Shown here: in pieces, positions 17,620 to 27,305 of the stretch | Numbering within the stretch: position 1 is the stretch's first letter | Layout of the letters: each line of letters opens with the position of its first letter | The notes under the pieces: generated by a model | The model's database searches: none | Seen by the model: the letters and a program-made list of their open reading frames with translations, nothing else | Told to the model about the DNA's origin: nothing | Origin: Achromobacter pulmonis | GTDB lineage: Bacteria > Pseudomonadota > Gammaproteobacteria > Burkholderiales > Burkholderiaceae_B | Reading direction: 5' to 3' | Assembly (NCBI RefSeq): GCF_902859765.1 | Contig: NZ_CADIJV010000006.1 | Location: 1-64,000, forward strand | DNA: 64,000 bases | Position numbers and translations under genes: made by a program

Positions 17620-18510
17620 ATGACTTCAGCCTCGATTCCGGCGGCAAAGAGCGCGCAGGCGCCTTTCGCCGTTCGGCGCAACAGCCCGGGTGTGCTGCCC
17701 GGTTTCGGCATTGCCATGGGCTACGCGGTGCTTTACCTGAGCGTGCTCGTACTGATCCCCCTGGCGGCGCTGCCGATCAAAAGCGCTTCGCTGGGCTGGC
17801 AGGGCTTCTGGGATACGGTCACGGCGCCGCGCGTGCTCGCCTCCTATCAACTCACTTTCGGCGCCTCGCTGCTGGCGGCGCTGGTCAACCTGGTGTTCGG
17901 CACCATCGTGGCCTGGGTGCTGGTGCGCTATCGCTTTCCCGGCAAGAAGATCCTGGACGCGCTGGTGGACCTGCCGTTCGCGCTGCCCACCGCCGTGGCC
18001 GGCATCGCGCTGACCGCGCTGTACGCCCCAAAGGGCTGGCTGGGCGCGCCGTTGGCCGATTGGTTCGGCCTGAAGGTGGCCTTCACGCCGCTGGGCATCG
18101 TGATCGCGCTGATCTTCATCGGCGTGCCGTTCGTGGTGCGCACGGTGCAGCCCGTGCTGGAAGACGTCGAGCGCGAGATCGAGGAGGCCGCCGCCAGCCT
18201 CGGCGCCGACCGCTGGCAGACGATCCGCCGCGTGCTGTTGCCGACCATCCTGCCAGCGTTGATGACTGGTTTCGCGCTGGCCTTCGCTCGCGCCGTCGGC
18301 GAATACGGCTCGGTGGTGTTCATCGCCGGCAACATGCCGATGGTGTCCGAGATCACGCCGCTGCTGATCATCGCCAAGCTGGAGCAGTTCGATTACGCGG
18401 GCGCCGCCGCCATCGCCACGGTGATGCTGGCGCTGTCGTTCGTGCTGCTGCTCATCATCAATCTGCTGCAGGGTTGGCAGGCCCGTCGCGGCCTTGGGAG
18501 ACAGGCATGA
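17620..18510 (+). CDS. cysT: Sulfate ABC transporter permease CysT (CysU)
   Basis: Inner-membrane permease subunit of the sulfate importer, 296 residues. It has several hydrophobic segments and the EAA-type loop [27 protein letters not shown] that docks on CysA, followed by [16 protein letters not shown], a typical CysT signature. The ATG is at 17620 after sbp with a 24-bp gap; its stop overlaps the cysW start as ATGA. Confidence 0.95.
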   Translation: MTSASIPAAKSAQAPFAVRRNSPGVLPGFGIAMGYAVLYLSVLVLIPLAALPIKSASLGWQGFWDTVTAPRVLASYQLTFGASLLAALVNLVFGTIVAWVLVRYRFPGKKILDALVDLPFALPTAVAGIALTALYAPKGWLGAPLADWFGLKVAFTPLGIVIALIFIGVPFVVRTVQPVLEDVEREIEEAAASLGADRWQTIRRVLLPTILPALMTGFALAFARAVGEYGSVVFIAGNMPMVSEITPLLIIAKLEQFDYAGAAAIATVMLALSFVLLLIINLLQGWQARRGLGRQA

Positions 18511-19406
18511 GCTTTGCTGACCGTCCTGCCCACCTGACCGAGCCGCGCTGGGTGCGCGGCATCCTGCTGCTGCTGGCGCTGGGCTTCCTGGCGCTGTTCC
18601 TGCTGGTGCCGCTGGCGGCGGTGTTTGTCGAAGCCTTCCGCAAGGGCTGGCAGCTGTACCTGGCAGCCATCGTCGAGCCCGACGCGCTGGCCGCGATCCG
18701 GCTTACGCTGCTGGTGGCGGCGATCGCGTTGCCGGTGAACCTGGTGTTCGGCGTGGCAGCCGCCTGGGCCATTACCAAATTCCAGTTTCGCGGCAAGCAG
18801 TTCCTGATCACGTTGATCGATCTGCCGTTCTCGGTCTCGCCGGTGGTGGCCGGCCTGGTGTTCGTCTTGCTGTTCGGCGCCCAGGGCTGGTTCGGCGGCT
18901 GGCTGCAGGAGCATGACCTGAAGATCGTCTACGCCGTGCCCGGCATCATCCTGGCCTCGCTGTTCGTGACCTTCCCGTTCGTGGCGCGCGAGCTGATCCC
19001 GTTGATGCAGGCGCAGGGCAGCGAGGAAGAGCAGGCCGCGCTGACGCTGGGGGCGAACGGCTGGCAGATCTTCTGGCGCGTGACGCTGCCCAACATCAAG
19101 TGGGGCCTGCTGTACGGCGCCATCCTCTGCAATGCGCGCGCCATGGGCGAGTTCGGCGCGGTGTCGGTGGTGTCCGGCCAGATCCGCGGCCTGACCAACA
19201 CCATGACCCTGCATGTGGAGATTCTCTACAACGAATACCAGTACTCGGCGGCGTTCGCGGTGGCATCGCTGCTGGCGCTGCTGGCGTTGGTGACGTTGGT
19301 GGCCAAGAACGTGGTCGAGTGGCGCAACGCGCGCTACCTGACGGCGGCGGCGCTGCCGGTGGAGTATCCCGGGCCGGCGACGGCCATCAAGCCGGCCGTC
19401 GCCTGA
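18507..19406 (+). CDS. cysW: Sulfate ABC transporter permease CysW
   Basis: Second permease subunit, 299 residues, pairing with CysT. The EAA loop reads [25 protein letters not shown] and is followed by [19 protein letters not shown], the CysW version of the motif. The start is fixed by the 4-bp ATGA overlap with cysT and by GGGAG upstream. cysA follows after 25 bp. Confidence 0.95.
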   Translation: MSFADRPAHLTEPRWVRGILLLLALGFLALFLLVPLAAVFVEAFRKGWQLYLAAIVEPDALAAIRLTLLVAAIALPVNLVFGVAAAWAITKFQFRGKQFLITLIDLPFSVSPVVAGLVFVLLFGAQGWFGGWLQEHDLKIVYAVPGIILASLFVTFPFVARELIPLMQAQGSEEEQAALTLGANGWQIFWRVTLPNIKWGLLYGAILCNARAMGEFGAVSVVSGQIRGLTNTMTLHVEILYNEYQYSAAFAVASLLALLALVTLVAKNVVEWRNARYLTAAALPVEYPGPATAIKPAVA

Positions 19407-19431
19407 CGCGGCCGGCCAGACGGAGACAAGC

Positions 19432-20496
19432 ATGAGTATCGAGGTTCGCAATCTATCCAAGCGCTTCGGCCAGTTCCGCGCGCTCAACGATGTGTCGCTG
19501 CATATCGAGACCGGCGAGCTGGTGGCGCTGCTGGGGCCTTCGGGCTGCGGCAAGACCACGCTGCTGCGCATCATCGCCGGGCTGGAATCGGCCGACACCG
19601 GCAGCGTGCTGTTCGCCGGCGAGGATGCCACCGCGGTCGATGTGCGCCAGCGCCAGGTCGGCTTCGTGTTCCAGCACTACGCGCTGTTCAAGCACATGAC
19701 GGTGTTCGAGAACGTCGCCTTCGGGCTACGCGTCAAGCACCGCTCGCAGCGGCCGTCCGAAGACCGGATCCGGCGCAAGGTGCATGACCTGCTCAATCTG
19801 GTGCAACTGGACTGGCTGGCCGATCGCTACCCGGCGCAACTGTCGGGCGGCCAGCGCCAGCGCATCGCCCTGGCGCGCGCGCTGGCGGTGGAGCCGCGCG
19901 TGCTGCTGCTGGACGAGCCGTTCGGCGCGCTCGACGCCAAGGTGCGCAAGGAATTGCGGCGCTGGCTGCGTCGTCTGCACGACGAGCTGAACGTGGCCAG
20001 CGTGTTCGTCACCCACGACCAGGAAGAGGCGCTGGAGGTGGCCGACCGCGTGGTGCTGATGAATGCCGGCAGGATCGAACAGGTCGGCACGCCGCGCGAG
20101 GTCTGGGAAGGGCCGGCCACGCCGTTCGTCTACGGCTTCCTGGGCGACGTCAACCCGTTGCAGGGCGTGGCCAGCGGCGGCGTCTGGGAAGGGGCGGGGC
20201 TATCGCTCCCGGCGCCTGACCTGGCGCAGGCCGAGGCCCGGCGCGCCATCGCCTATGTGCGGCCGCACGAATTCGATATCGAGCGCTACCGCGCGGACGG
20301 CGCCGGCATTCCGGTGCGCCTGTCGCACGCCTACCTGGCCGGTCCCAGCGCCCACCTGGAACTGGCCAGCGAGGAATCCGGCGACGTCATCGAGGCCGAA
20401 GTGCCCGAGCATCTGTACCGGGAGCTCGGCCTGCGCGATGGCGACGCGCTGCTGGCCCGCCCGCGCCGGGCGCGTGTCTTCGCGGTGCAATCATGA
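19432..20496 (+). CDS. cysA: Sulfate/thiosulfate import ATP-binding protein
   Basis: ATPase of the sulfate importer, 354 residues. The nucleotide-binding domain shows Walker A GPSGCGKT (35-42), Q-loop FQHYALF, signature LSGGQRQR, Walker [12 protein letters not shown] and switch histidine VTHDQ. A C-terminal TOBE-like domain (about 240-354) follows. The stop overlaps the cysH start as ATGA, so uptake and reduction genes are translationally coupled. Confidence 0.96.
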   Translation: MSIEVRNLSKRFGQFRALNDVSLHIETGELVALLGPSGCGKTTLLRIIAGLESADTGSVLFAGEDATAVDVRQRQVGFVFQHYALFKHMTVFENVAFGLRVKHRSQRPSEDRIRRKVHDLLNLVQLDWLADRYPAQLSGGQRQRIALARALAVEPRVLLLDEPFGALDAKVRKELRRWLRRLHDELNVASVFVTHDQEEALEVADRVVLMNAGRIEQVGTPREVWEGPATPFVYGFLGDVNPLQGVASGGVWEGAGLSLPAPDLAQAEARRAIAYVRPHEFDIERYRADGAGIPVRLSHAYLAGPSAHLELASEESGDVIEAEVPEHLYRELGLRDGDALLARPRRARVFAVQS

Positions 20497-21239
20497 CCGC
20501 CGCCACGTTGGCTGCCGGCCTGGCGCCGGCCCTGGGGGCCCGCTGGAACGAATTGCTCGCGCGGCTGGCCGATATCCAACAGCGCTATCCCGACGCGGCG
20601 CTGGCCTCGTCGCTGGCGGCCGAGGATATGGTGCTGACGCACGCCATCTATGGCGCCGGCCTGGATCTGGAAGTCTTTACGCTCGACACCGGCCGGTTGC
20701 ATGCCGAGACCCTGGGCGTGCTGGACGCGGTGCGCGAACGCTATGGGCGCGACGTCACCGTCCATCGGCCCGACGTCGGCGCGGTGCAGCGCCACGTGGC
20801 CGAGCATGGCGCCCATGCCTTCTACGAAAGCGTCGGATTGCGCAAGGCCTGTTGCCAGATCCGCAAGGTGGAGCCGCTCAAGCGCGCGCTGGCAGGCCGC
20901 GGCGCCTGGATCACCGGGCAGCGGCGCGCGCAGTCCGCGACGCGCGGCGAGTTGCACCTGGAAGAGGATGACGCCACGTTCGGCCTCTACAAGTTCAATC
21001 CGTTGGCCGAATGGAGCGAAGAGGATGTCTGGGGCGTGATCCGTGGCCTCGGCATTCCCTACAACCCGCTGCACGACCAGGGGTATCCGTCGATCGGCTG
21101 CGAACCCTGTACCCGCGCTATCCGCCCGGGCGAAGACCTGCGGGCCGGGCGCTGGTGGTGGGAGTCGTCGGACTCCAAGGAATGCGGCCTGCACGCACGC
21201 AACCGGGTGATTGGCCTCGTCGCGGCGCCCCGCGCCTGA
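20493..21239 (+). CDS. cysH: Adenylylsulfate (APS) reductase, [4Fe-4S] type
   Basis: Reduces activated sulfate to sulfite with thioredoxin. The 248-residue protein has the catalytic KECGLH cysteine (Cys231) plus the Cys-Cys (120-121) and CxxC (203, 206) pattern that binds a [4Fe-4S] cluster in APS reductases; PAPS-specific CysH of enterics lacks these. It therefore probably uses APS directly, which agrees with a CysN that has no kinase domain and with no cysC in the window. It lies between cysA and cysD in one operon. Confidence 0.94.
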   Translation: MTAATLAAGLAPALGARWNELLARLADIQQRYPDAALASSLAAEDMVLTHAIYGAGLDLEVFTLDTGRLHAETLGVLDAVRERYGRDVTVHRPDVGAVQRHVAEHGAHAFYESVGLRKACCQIRKVEPLKRALAGRGAWITGQRRAQSATRGELHLEEDDATFGLYKFNPLAEWSEEDVWGVIRGLGIPYNPLHDQGYPSIGCEPCTRAIRPGEDLRAGRWWWESSDSKECGLHARNRVIGLVAAPRA

Positions 21240-21278
21240 CGCCGTCATCCTTCAGATATCCGTTTTAGGGGAATATTC

Positions 21279-22187
21279 ATGTCCGCAGTGATCCAACGCA
21301 GCCACCTGGACTGGCTGGAATCGGAAGCCATCTTCATCCTGCGCGAGGTGGCGGCCGAAAGCGAGAAGCCCGTGCTGCTGTTCTCGGGCGGCAAGGATTC
21401 GGTGGTGCTGCTGCGCCTGGCCGAGAAAGCCTTTCGTCCCGGGCGTTTTCCGTTTCCGCTGATGCACATCGACACCGGCCACAACTTCGACGAGGTCATC
21501 GCCTTTCGCGATGCCCGCGCGGCCGAATTGGGCGAGACGCTGATCGTGCGCAGCGTGGAAGACTCGATCAAGCGCGGCAGCGTGGTGCTGCGCCGCGAAA
21601 CCGATTCGCGCAACGCGGCCCAGGCCGTGACGCTGCTGGAGGCGATCGAGGAATTCGGCTTCGACGCTTGCATCGGCGGCGCCCGCCGCGACGAGGAAAA
21701 GGCGCGCGCCAAGGAACGCATCTTCTCGTTCCGCGACGAATTCGGCCAGTGGGATCCCAAGGCCCAGCGCCCGGAATTGTGGAACCTGTTCAACACCAAG
21801 GTGCATCGCGGCGAGAACATGCGGGTGTTCCCGATCTCCAACTGGACCGAGCTGGACGTCTGGCAGTACATCCAGCGCGAGCAATTGGCGCTACCGCCCA
21901 TCTACTTCAGCCACGAGCGCGAGGTGGTGCGGCGCAAGGGCCTGCTGGTGCCGGTCACGCGTCTGACGCCGCCGCAGGAGGGCGATACGGTCGAGCGCCT
22001 GTCGGTGCGCTTCCGCACCGTCGGCGACATTTCCTGCACCTGCCCGGTGGCCTCGGACGCCGCCGACACCGCCGCCATCATCGCCGAGACCGCCGTCACG
22101 GACATCACCGAGCGCGGCGCCACGCGCATGGACGACCAGACTTCCGAGGCCTCGATGGAGCGCCGCAAGAAGGAAGGCTATTTCTGA
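21279..22187 (+). CDS. cysD: Sulfate adenylyltransferase subunit 2
   Basis: Catalytic subunit of ATP sulfurylase that forms APS from sulfate and ATP, driven by GTP hydrolysis in CysN. The 302-residue protein has the PP-loop LFSGGKDSVVLL (motif at 36-41), HIDTGHNFDEVI, and the RRDEEKARAKERIFSFRD and FPISNWTELDVWQYI blocks. AGGGGAA precedes the ATG by 6 nt. cysN starts 43 bp downstream. Confidence 0.96.
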   Translation: MSAVIQRSHLDWLESEAIFILREVAAESEKPVLLFSGGKDSVVLLRLAEKAFRPGRFPFPLMHIDTGHNFDEVIAFRDARAAELGETLIVRSVEDSIKRGSVVLRRETDSRNAAQAVTLLEAIEEFGFDACIGGARRDEEKARAKERIFSFRDEFGQWDPKAQRPELWNLFNTKVHRGENMRVFPISNWTELDVWQYIQREQLALPPIYFSHEREVVRRKGLLVPVTRLTPPQEGDTVERLSVRFRTVGDISCTCPVASDAADTAAIIAETAVTDITERGATRMDDQTSEASMERRKKEGYF

Positions 22188-22230
22188 TCGCAGGAGCGGC
22201 CGGCGCCAGGCCGGCCCACAGGGGACGCAT

Positions 22231-23529
22231 ATGAACGCAGTAAACGACTCTTTTCTTTCCGGCGCCGACACGGGCGTGCTGCGCCTGATCACCGCGGGTT
22301 CGGTCGATGACGGCAAATCGACGCTGATCGGCCGCCTGCTGTACGACAGCAAGGGCGTGTTCGCCGACCAGCTCGACGCGATCTCGCGCGCCAAATACAA
22401 GCGCGTGGCCGAGGGCGGCATCGACTTCTCGCTGCTGACCGATGGCCTGGAGGCCGAGCGCGAGCAGGGCATCACCATCGATGTGGCTTACCGATACTTC
22501 TCGACGCCGGCGCGCAAGTTCATCATCGCCGACGCGCCGGGCCACGAGCAGTACACCCGCAACATGGTGACCGGCGCGTCCACCGCCGACGTTGCGGTGA
22601 TCCTGATTGACGCCACCCGCGCCGCCGACGGCAGACTGCTGCCCCAGACCAAGCGCCACAGCGCCATCGCGCGGCTGCTGGGCATCCGCCACATCGTGGT
22701 GGCGGTCAACAAGATGGATCTGGTGGATTGGGACCCGGCCGTGTTCGCGCGCATCCGCGATGCCTACGCCGCGCTGGCGGACAAGCTCGGCATCCAACAT
22801 TTCGACGCGCTGCCGTTGTCGGCGCTGAATGGCGACAATGTGGTGACGCGGTCGGACAAGACGCCCTGGTATGCGGGCCAGCCGCTCCTGACGTTGCTGG
22901 AGTCGCTCGATCTGGCGGCCGATGGTCGCGCCGGACCGCTGCGCTTTCCCGTGCAATGGGTGGCGCGCCACGATGGCAGTCTCAAGGAGGATTTCCGCGG
23001 CTACGCGGGACGCGTCGCCAGCGGCGTGCTGCGTCCCGGCGACGAGATCGCGGTGCAGCCCTCGGGCGTGACGGCGCGGGTGCAGGCAGTGCGCCTGTTC
23101 GATCGCGCGCTGGACGAGGCGGTGGCGGGTGATTCGGTCACGCTGGTGCTGGACCGCGATGTCGACGTGTCGCGCGGCGATGTGATCGTGCATGGGTCGG
23201 CGCCGGCGCAGGTGGCGCGCGAATTCGAGGCTGAGCTTTGCTGGCTCGACGCGCAGGCGCTCAACCCCGCGCGCAAGTATCTGCTCAAGCACGGCACGCG
23301 CTTGACGTCGGCGAAGATCCGCGCCGTCCTCACGCATCGAGACATCCACGAATTGCAGGAAGTGGAGAACACCGAAGGCACGCTGCGCATGAATGACATC
23401 GGCCGCGTCACGTTCACCACGCGCGAGTCGCTGGCCGTCGATCGCTATGCCGATGTGCCCGCCATGGGCGCCTTCATCCTGATCGACGAGGCCACGCACC
23501 AGACCGCGGCAGCCGGCATGCTGCGATAA
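22231..23529 (+). CDS. cysN: Sulfate adenylyltransferase subunit 1 (GTPase)
   Basis: EF-Tu-like GTPase subunit of ATP sulfurylase, 432 residues. G1 is GSVDDGKS (23-30), G3 DAPGHEQYTRNM, G4 NKMDL; EF-Tu-type beta domains follow. The chain stops at about the normal length for CysN alone, so there is no fused APS kinase (CysC) domain. It is the last gene of the operon. A 9-G run (23538-23546) follows the stop. Confidence 0.96.
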   Translation: MNAVNDSFLSGADTGVLRLITAGSVDDGKSTLIGRLLYDSKGVFADQLDAISRAKYKRVAEGGIDFSLLTDGLEAEREQGITIDVAYRYFSTPARKFIIADAPGHEQYTRNMVTGASTADVAVILIDATRAADGRLLPQTKRHSAIARLLGIRHIVVAVNKMDLVDWDPAVFARIRDAYAALADKLGIQHFDALPLSALNGDNVVTRSDKTPWYAGQPLLTLLESLDLAADGRAGPLRFPVQWVARHDGSLKEDFRGYAGRVASGVLRPGDEIAVQPSGVTARVQAVRLFDRALDEAVAGDSVTLVLDRDVDVSRGDVIVHGSAPAQVAREFEAELCWLDAQALNPARKYLLKHGTRLTSAKIRAVLTHRDIHELQEVENTEGTLRMNDIGRVTFTTRESLAVDRYADVPAMGAFILIDEATHQTAAAGMLR

Positions 23530-23705
23530 GCCACGAAGGGGGGGGGCGGAGCCTTCCCCGGATGCCGGCTTTGGGTGTTGCTTTTATTCCAAAGTCAATG
23601 CTGGCGCGGCTTTCCGGGCAATATCGCAACGTGGAATCGAATTGTCCGGACGCCATCTTCGTCTTGCGGTAAAGTGGGGTTGTCTTACGAAAAGGCTTTT
23701 GGTGC

Positions 23706-23734
23706 TTGCTAAAACCACTGTGTTTTTGTACAGT
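23706..23734 (+). promoter_or_regulatory. LexA (SOS) box overlapping a sigma70 promoter
   Basis: CTGT-N8-ACAG at 23718-23733 matches the proteobacterial LexA box exactly at both half-sites. It overlaps a promoter read as TTGCTA (23706-23711), 17-bp spacer and TACAGT (23729-23734). The predicted transcription start (about 23741) coincides with the ATG at 23742. Confidence 0.75.
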
Positions 23735-23741
23735 AGTTTCC

Positions 23742-25121
23742 ATGGCACGTACCGATCATTCTTTTCCCGCCGGTTCTGGGTCCCCGGCTGCCGCCCCCGC
23801 CGCCTTGCGCGGTCGGGGTGCGGTTACTAATGTTCGGCATCGCTTCCAGCAAGACGACCGCGTGCGGATCGACGATGGCTGGTCTGCCTCGGGCCTCCCG
23901 GCCGATTTCGTCGACACTGTCCCCGATAATTCCCCCGCATTTGCCGCAGATGTTCCCGGCGGCCAAGCGCGCCGCAGCGGCCCCGGCTCGCCGGCTGCGG
24001 TCATTCCCATCCTGCCGGATGCCCGCATTGCGCCGGCCGCTCCCAAAACCACCGTCACCGCCGAAGAAGCTCGCAAGGTCCTGTCGCGCAACGACTCGCC
24101 CGACATTCCCTTCGACGTTGCCGTCAACCCCTACCGCGGCTGCGAGCACGGCTGCGTCTACTGCTACGCCCGCCCGACCCATTCCTACCTGGGCTATTCG
24201 CCCGGCCTCGACTTCGAGACCCGCCTGGTGGCCAAGGCCAACGCGGTCCAGGCGTTGCGGGCGGAAATCAGTCGGCCCGGTTACAAGCCTTCGCCCATCA
24301 ACATCGGCTCGGCCACCGACGCCTACCAGCCCATCGAGCGCGACTGGCGCCTGACGCGCGGCATGCTCGAGCTGATGCTCGAAACGCGTCACCCGCTCAC
24401 CATCGTCACCAAGAACGCGCTGGTGGCCCGCGACCTCGACCTGCTGGCCGCGTTGGCCGAGCAGAAGTTGGTGGTGGTCTACATGAGCATCACCACGCTC
24501 GATGCCGACATGGCCCGCACCCTCGAACCGCGCGCCGCCGCGCCCTGGCGCCGTCTGGAGGCCGTGCGCAACCTGACCGCCGCCGGCGTGCCGGTCGGCG
24601 TGCTGGTGGCGCCCGTGATCCCGTTCATCAACGATGACGCCATGGAGCACATCCTGCAGGAATCCAAGGCTGCCGGTGCCCACTACGCCAGCTACACCGT
24701 CGTTCGGCTGCCCTGGGAAGTCAAAACCCTGTTCGAAGACTGGCTCAACGCCCATTACCCGGATCGCGCCCAGCGCGTGCTGCATCGCATTGAAGACCTG
24801 CGCAACGGCCGCCGCAACGACCCCAACTTTGGTTCGCGCATGCGCGGCACCGGCATCTGGGCCGACCTGCTGCGCCAGCGCTTCGCCGTGGCCACCCGCA
24901 AGCTGGGGCTGAACCGTCACCGCCTGGCGCTCGACTGCGATCACTTCCAGCCGCCATTGCCCGCCGGTACAGCCGATGTTCCCGTTTTCCCATCCCCGGT
25001 TGGCGCGCAAGCGTCTTCAGGGGTCCCTTTTGCCAGTGCCGTGCCCGTGACTGGCGCCTACGGGCGCGGTACGCGCCAGTTGCGCGCCATGGTTGCCGGG
25101 CAATTGTCGTTGTTCGATTGA
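23742..25121 (+). CDS. PA0069-family radical SAM protein (SplB-like), SOS-controlled
   Basis: Predicted 459-residue radical SAM enzyme. The SAM-cluster cysteines are in YRGCEHGCVYCYA (Cys134, 138, 141), followed by the Elp3/MiaB-like barrel with IGSATDAYQPIE and LEPRAAAPWRRLEAV. The N-terminal RGRGAVTN and IDDGW blocks are typical of the PA0069 family, distantly related to spore photoproduct lyase; the reaction is unknown. ATG 23742 is the only sensible start upstream of the conserved RGRGA block. It has no Shine-Dalgarno and lies at the predicted transcription start, so the mRNA may be leaderless. The LexA box just upstream suggests induction by DNA damage. The Pseudomonas homologue is, as I recall, a LexA target too. 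Confidence 0.87.
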   Translation: MARTDHSFPAGSGSPAAAPAALRGRGAVTNVRHRFQQDDRVRIDDGWSASGLPADFVDTVPDNSPAFAADVPGGQARRSGPGSPAAVIPILPDARIAPAAPKTTVTAEEARKVLSRNDSPDIPFDVAVNPYRGCEHGCVYCYARPTHSYLGYSPGLDFETRLVAKANAVQALRAEISRPGYKPSPINIGSATDAYQPIERDWRLTRGMLELMLETRHPLTIVTKNALVARDLDLLAALAEQKLVVVYMSITTLDADMARTLEPRAAAPWRRLEAVRNLTAAGVPVGVLVAPVIPFINDDAMEHILQESKAAGAHYASYTVVRLPWEVKTLFEDWLNAHYPDRAQRVLHRIEDLRNGRRNDPNFGSRMRGTGIWADLLRQRFAVATRKLGLNRHRLALDCDHFQPPLPAGTADVPVFPSPVGAQASSGVPFASAVPVTGAYGRGTRQLRAMVAGQLSLFD

Positions 25122-25193
25122 TCCGTGGGTCATCCCCGGGTTGCCGCCGCGGCGTGTCGCCGTGGTTCCTGATCGCGTTACAAGGAGTTCCTT

Positions 25194-25640
25194 ATGAACA
25201 CCGCTCAACTCTCCGTCCTGCCGGACGATCTGGCCGCCGTGTCGTTGTCCCCGCTGCGCCGCACGGCCCAGCGCGCCCGCGCCATCGGCGCCCGTTTCAC
25301 CGGGTTGGCAATGCCGTGGATGGGCGTGCCGGCCGCCAGCGCGGGCAGGAGCGCCGCCGCGGAACCAGCCTTGCCTGCGGGGCCCCGCGCGGATGCCCCC
25401 GCCCAGGTCGAGCCGCGCAAGCGTGAGCGCACCGGCACGTTGCCGGGCAAATGGCCGTTCCCGCCGGCTGCCGGCCAGGACGCTTCCGCTGCCGGTGGGC
25501 GCTGCCTGGGCAACGCCACGGTCGAACCGGTGTCGGATCAGGTCAGCGTGAAGAGCATGGTGCTGGATGTGGTGCTGGTGCTGGCATGGGGCGCGATGAT
25601 TCCCGGTCTCATGTGGCTGGGCGTGGCCGGCGGTTTTTGA
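25194..25640 (+). CDS. Small hypothetical protein with one C-terminal membrane segment
   Basis: No family recognised. The 148-residue protein starts after a good AAGGAG site. Residues 1-115 are Ala/Pro/Arg-rich and probably disordered, with a short conserved-looking patch RKRERTGTLPGKWPFPPA. The last 25 residues (VLDVVLVLAWGAMIPGLMWLGVAGGF, split by small residues) form a likely tail anchor. It is 72 bp after the LexA-controlled radical SAM gene on the same strand with no terminator between, so it may be co-induced by DNA damage. Codon use looks normal for the region. Confidence 0.6.
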   Translation: MNTAQLSVLPDDLAAVSLSPLRRTAQRARAIGARFTGLAMPWMGVPAASAGRSAAAEPALPAGPRADAPAQVEPRKRERTGTLPGKWPFPPAAGQDASAAGGRCLGNATVEPVSDQVSVKSMVLDVVLVLAWGAMIPGLMWLGVAGGF

Positions 25641-25642
25641 GG

Positions 25643-25658
25643 CCGCACCGTGGTGCGG
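25643..25658. terminator. Short hairpin between convergent genes
   Basis: CCGCACC-GT-GGTGCGG immediately after the small membrane protein gene and before the convergent EamA gene. It lacks a T tract and is weak evidence for termination. Confidence 0.3.
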
Positions 25659-25697
25659 GCCGGCCGTGGCGTGTCACGCCCGAGGGCCGCTTCGCGT

Positions 25698-26570
25698 TCA
25701 GGTCGAGCCCAGCAGGATCACGCCCGCCAGGATCGACAGGCAGCCCGCCAGGCGGCCAGGGCCGACTTTCTCGCGCAGCAGGAACATCCCGGCCAGGGTA
25801 CCGAGCATCATCGACATTTCCCGCGCCGGGGCCACCAGGCTCAGCGGCGCGCCATTGCGCAGCGCATACAGCACCAGGATGTAGCCCAGCGGCGACAGCA
25901 AGCCCACTGCCAACGCCAGGTGCCAATGGCCGCGCATGGAGGCCCATGATTGAGCGCGGCGCTTCATCATGTGTGGCGTCATCATGGCGGTGCGGGTGAC
26001 ACAGGTGAACCAGTCGAACAGCACCGGGCTGATCAGCAGTACCTTCACGCCATAGGCGTCCACCACGGTGTAGGCGGCGATGAACAGGCCAATCACCATG
26101 CCCCAGCGCACGCCCACCCAGGCCTGGGCGTTGCGGAAAATCGACAGCCGCCCCTGCGTGGCGATCAGCAACACCCCGATCACCACGCACAGCATGCCGG
26201 CGATGCCAGTGCCCGTGGCCGGTTCGCCCAGCAACAGAAAGGCGCCGGTGGTCGAAAGCAGGGGACCGGTGCCGCGGGCGATGGGATAAACCACCGACAG
26301 ATCGGCCACTTGATAGCCACGTTGCAGGCACAGGCTGTAGCCCAGATGCAACAGGCTGGATGTCAGGATCGCTCCCACCACGGGCCAGGTCCAGGTCATG
26401 CCGTCGTGCAGCAACACCCATATGACCCAGGGCGCATACAGCACCGAGGCACACAACCCATAGGCGAAGACGAACGGGGCGCCCACCATGGCCGCGCGTT
26501 TGGCGAGCAGGTTCCACGTTGCGTGGGCCATCGCCGCCAGGACGACCAATAACAGGGACGAATACGACAT
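25698..26570 (-). CDS. EamA/DMT-family membrane transporter
   Basis: Predicted ten-helix drug/metabolite transporter of 290 residues made of two repeated EamA domains; the second ends in the common LREKVGPGRLAGCLSILAGVILL motif. The N-terminal LLVVLAAMAHATWNLLAKRA block matches the family's first helix. The ATG at 26570 is chosen; a TTG 54 bp upstream is an alternative and neither has a clear ribosome site. Substrate unknown. It is divergent from rplS across a 231-bp region, in which I see no distinct motif beyond a possible -10 (TAGAAT, 26674-26679). Confidence 0.85.
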   Translation of the reverse strand: MSYSSLLLVVLAAMAHATWNLLAKRAAMVGAPFVFAYGLCASVLYAPWVIWVLLHDGMTWTWPVVGAILTSSLLHLGYSLCLQRGYQVADLSVVYPIARGTGPLLSTTGAFLLLGEPATGTGIAGMLCVVIGVLLIATQGRLSIFRNAQAWVGVRWGMVIGLFIAAYTVVDAYGVKVLLISPVLFDWFTCVTRTAMMTPHMMKRRAQSWASMRGHWHLALAVGLLSPLGYILVLYALRNGAPLSLVAPAREMSMMLGTLAGMFLLREKVGPGRLAGCLSILAGVILLGST

Positions 26571-26801
26571 GGGGGAACAGCGTCTTATGACGTGTTTGTT
26601 ACAGAAACCGCTAGAGTACCGCAAACCGCGGGCAGGGCCTCATCTTACCTGAGGCGCCTGGCGGTTTTTGGTGTAGAATCATTGGTTTGCCAAATCTCAT
26701 CCTCTGCTTGCGGTACACGGCCGTGATTGACTGCGGCCCGAACAACATCGAACGGCAAAGCGCTTTTAGTCCGCAAAGGCATGATGATCTAGGAGTTCTC
26801 A

Positions 26802-27182
26802 ATGAACCTTATCGCTATCCTGGAACAGGAAGAGATTGCCCGTCTGACCGGCGGCCAAGCCAAGCCTGAATTTGCTCCTGGTGACACCGTCATCGTGAGC
26901 GTGAATGTCGTCGAAGGCACCCGCAAGCGCGTGCAGGCTTTCGAAGGCGTCGTGATCGCCAAGCGCAACCGCGGCCTGAACTCCGCGTTCACCGTGCGCA
27001 AGATTTCGTCGGGTGAAGCCGTGGAACGTACGTTCCAGCTGTACTCGCCGCAAATCGCCGGCATCGAAGTCAAGCGCCGCGGCGACGTGCGCCGCGCCAA
27101 GCTGTACTACCTGCGCAACCGCTCGGGCAAGTCGGCGCGTATCAAGGAAAAGCTGGTCAGCAAGCAAGCCTCGGCGGCTTGA
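26802..27182 (+). CDS. rplS: 50S ribosomal protein L19
   Basis: Ribosomal protein at the 30S-50S interface. The 126-residue sequence has the diagnostic [24 protein letters not shown] and [13 protein letters not shown] blocks. TAGGAG precedes the ATG. In many bacteria rplS follows rpsP-rimM-trmD; here those genes are not upstream and rplS stands alone with its own leader and terminator. Confidence 0.98.
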   Translation: MNLIAILEQEEIARLTGGQAKPEFAPGDTVIVSVNVVEGTRKRVQAFEGVVIAKRNRGLNSAFTVRKISSGEAVERTFQLYSPQIAGIEVKRRGDVRRAKLYYLRNRSGKSARIKEKLVSKQASAA

Positions 27183-27261
27183 TCGCTTATCGGCACACGG
27201 CCCTACCAGTGTCGGACGCACACGCCATCCAGCGTTATCGTCCGGCCCGGGTTTCCGGGTT

Positions 27262-27289
27262 AAAAAGGCACCTGCGAGGGTGCCTTTTT
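27262..27289 (+). terminator. Intrinsic terminator after rplS
   Basis: AAAAAGGCACC / GGTGCCTTTTT stem with a 6-nt loop and a T tail, 80 bp after the stop codon. The next gene starts 16 bp downstream. Confidence 0.88.
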
Positions 27290-27305
27290 CTTTTTGAAAA
27301 GCCGA

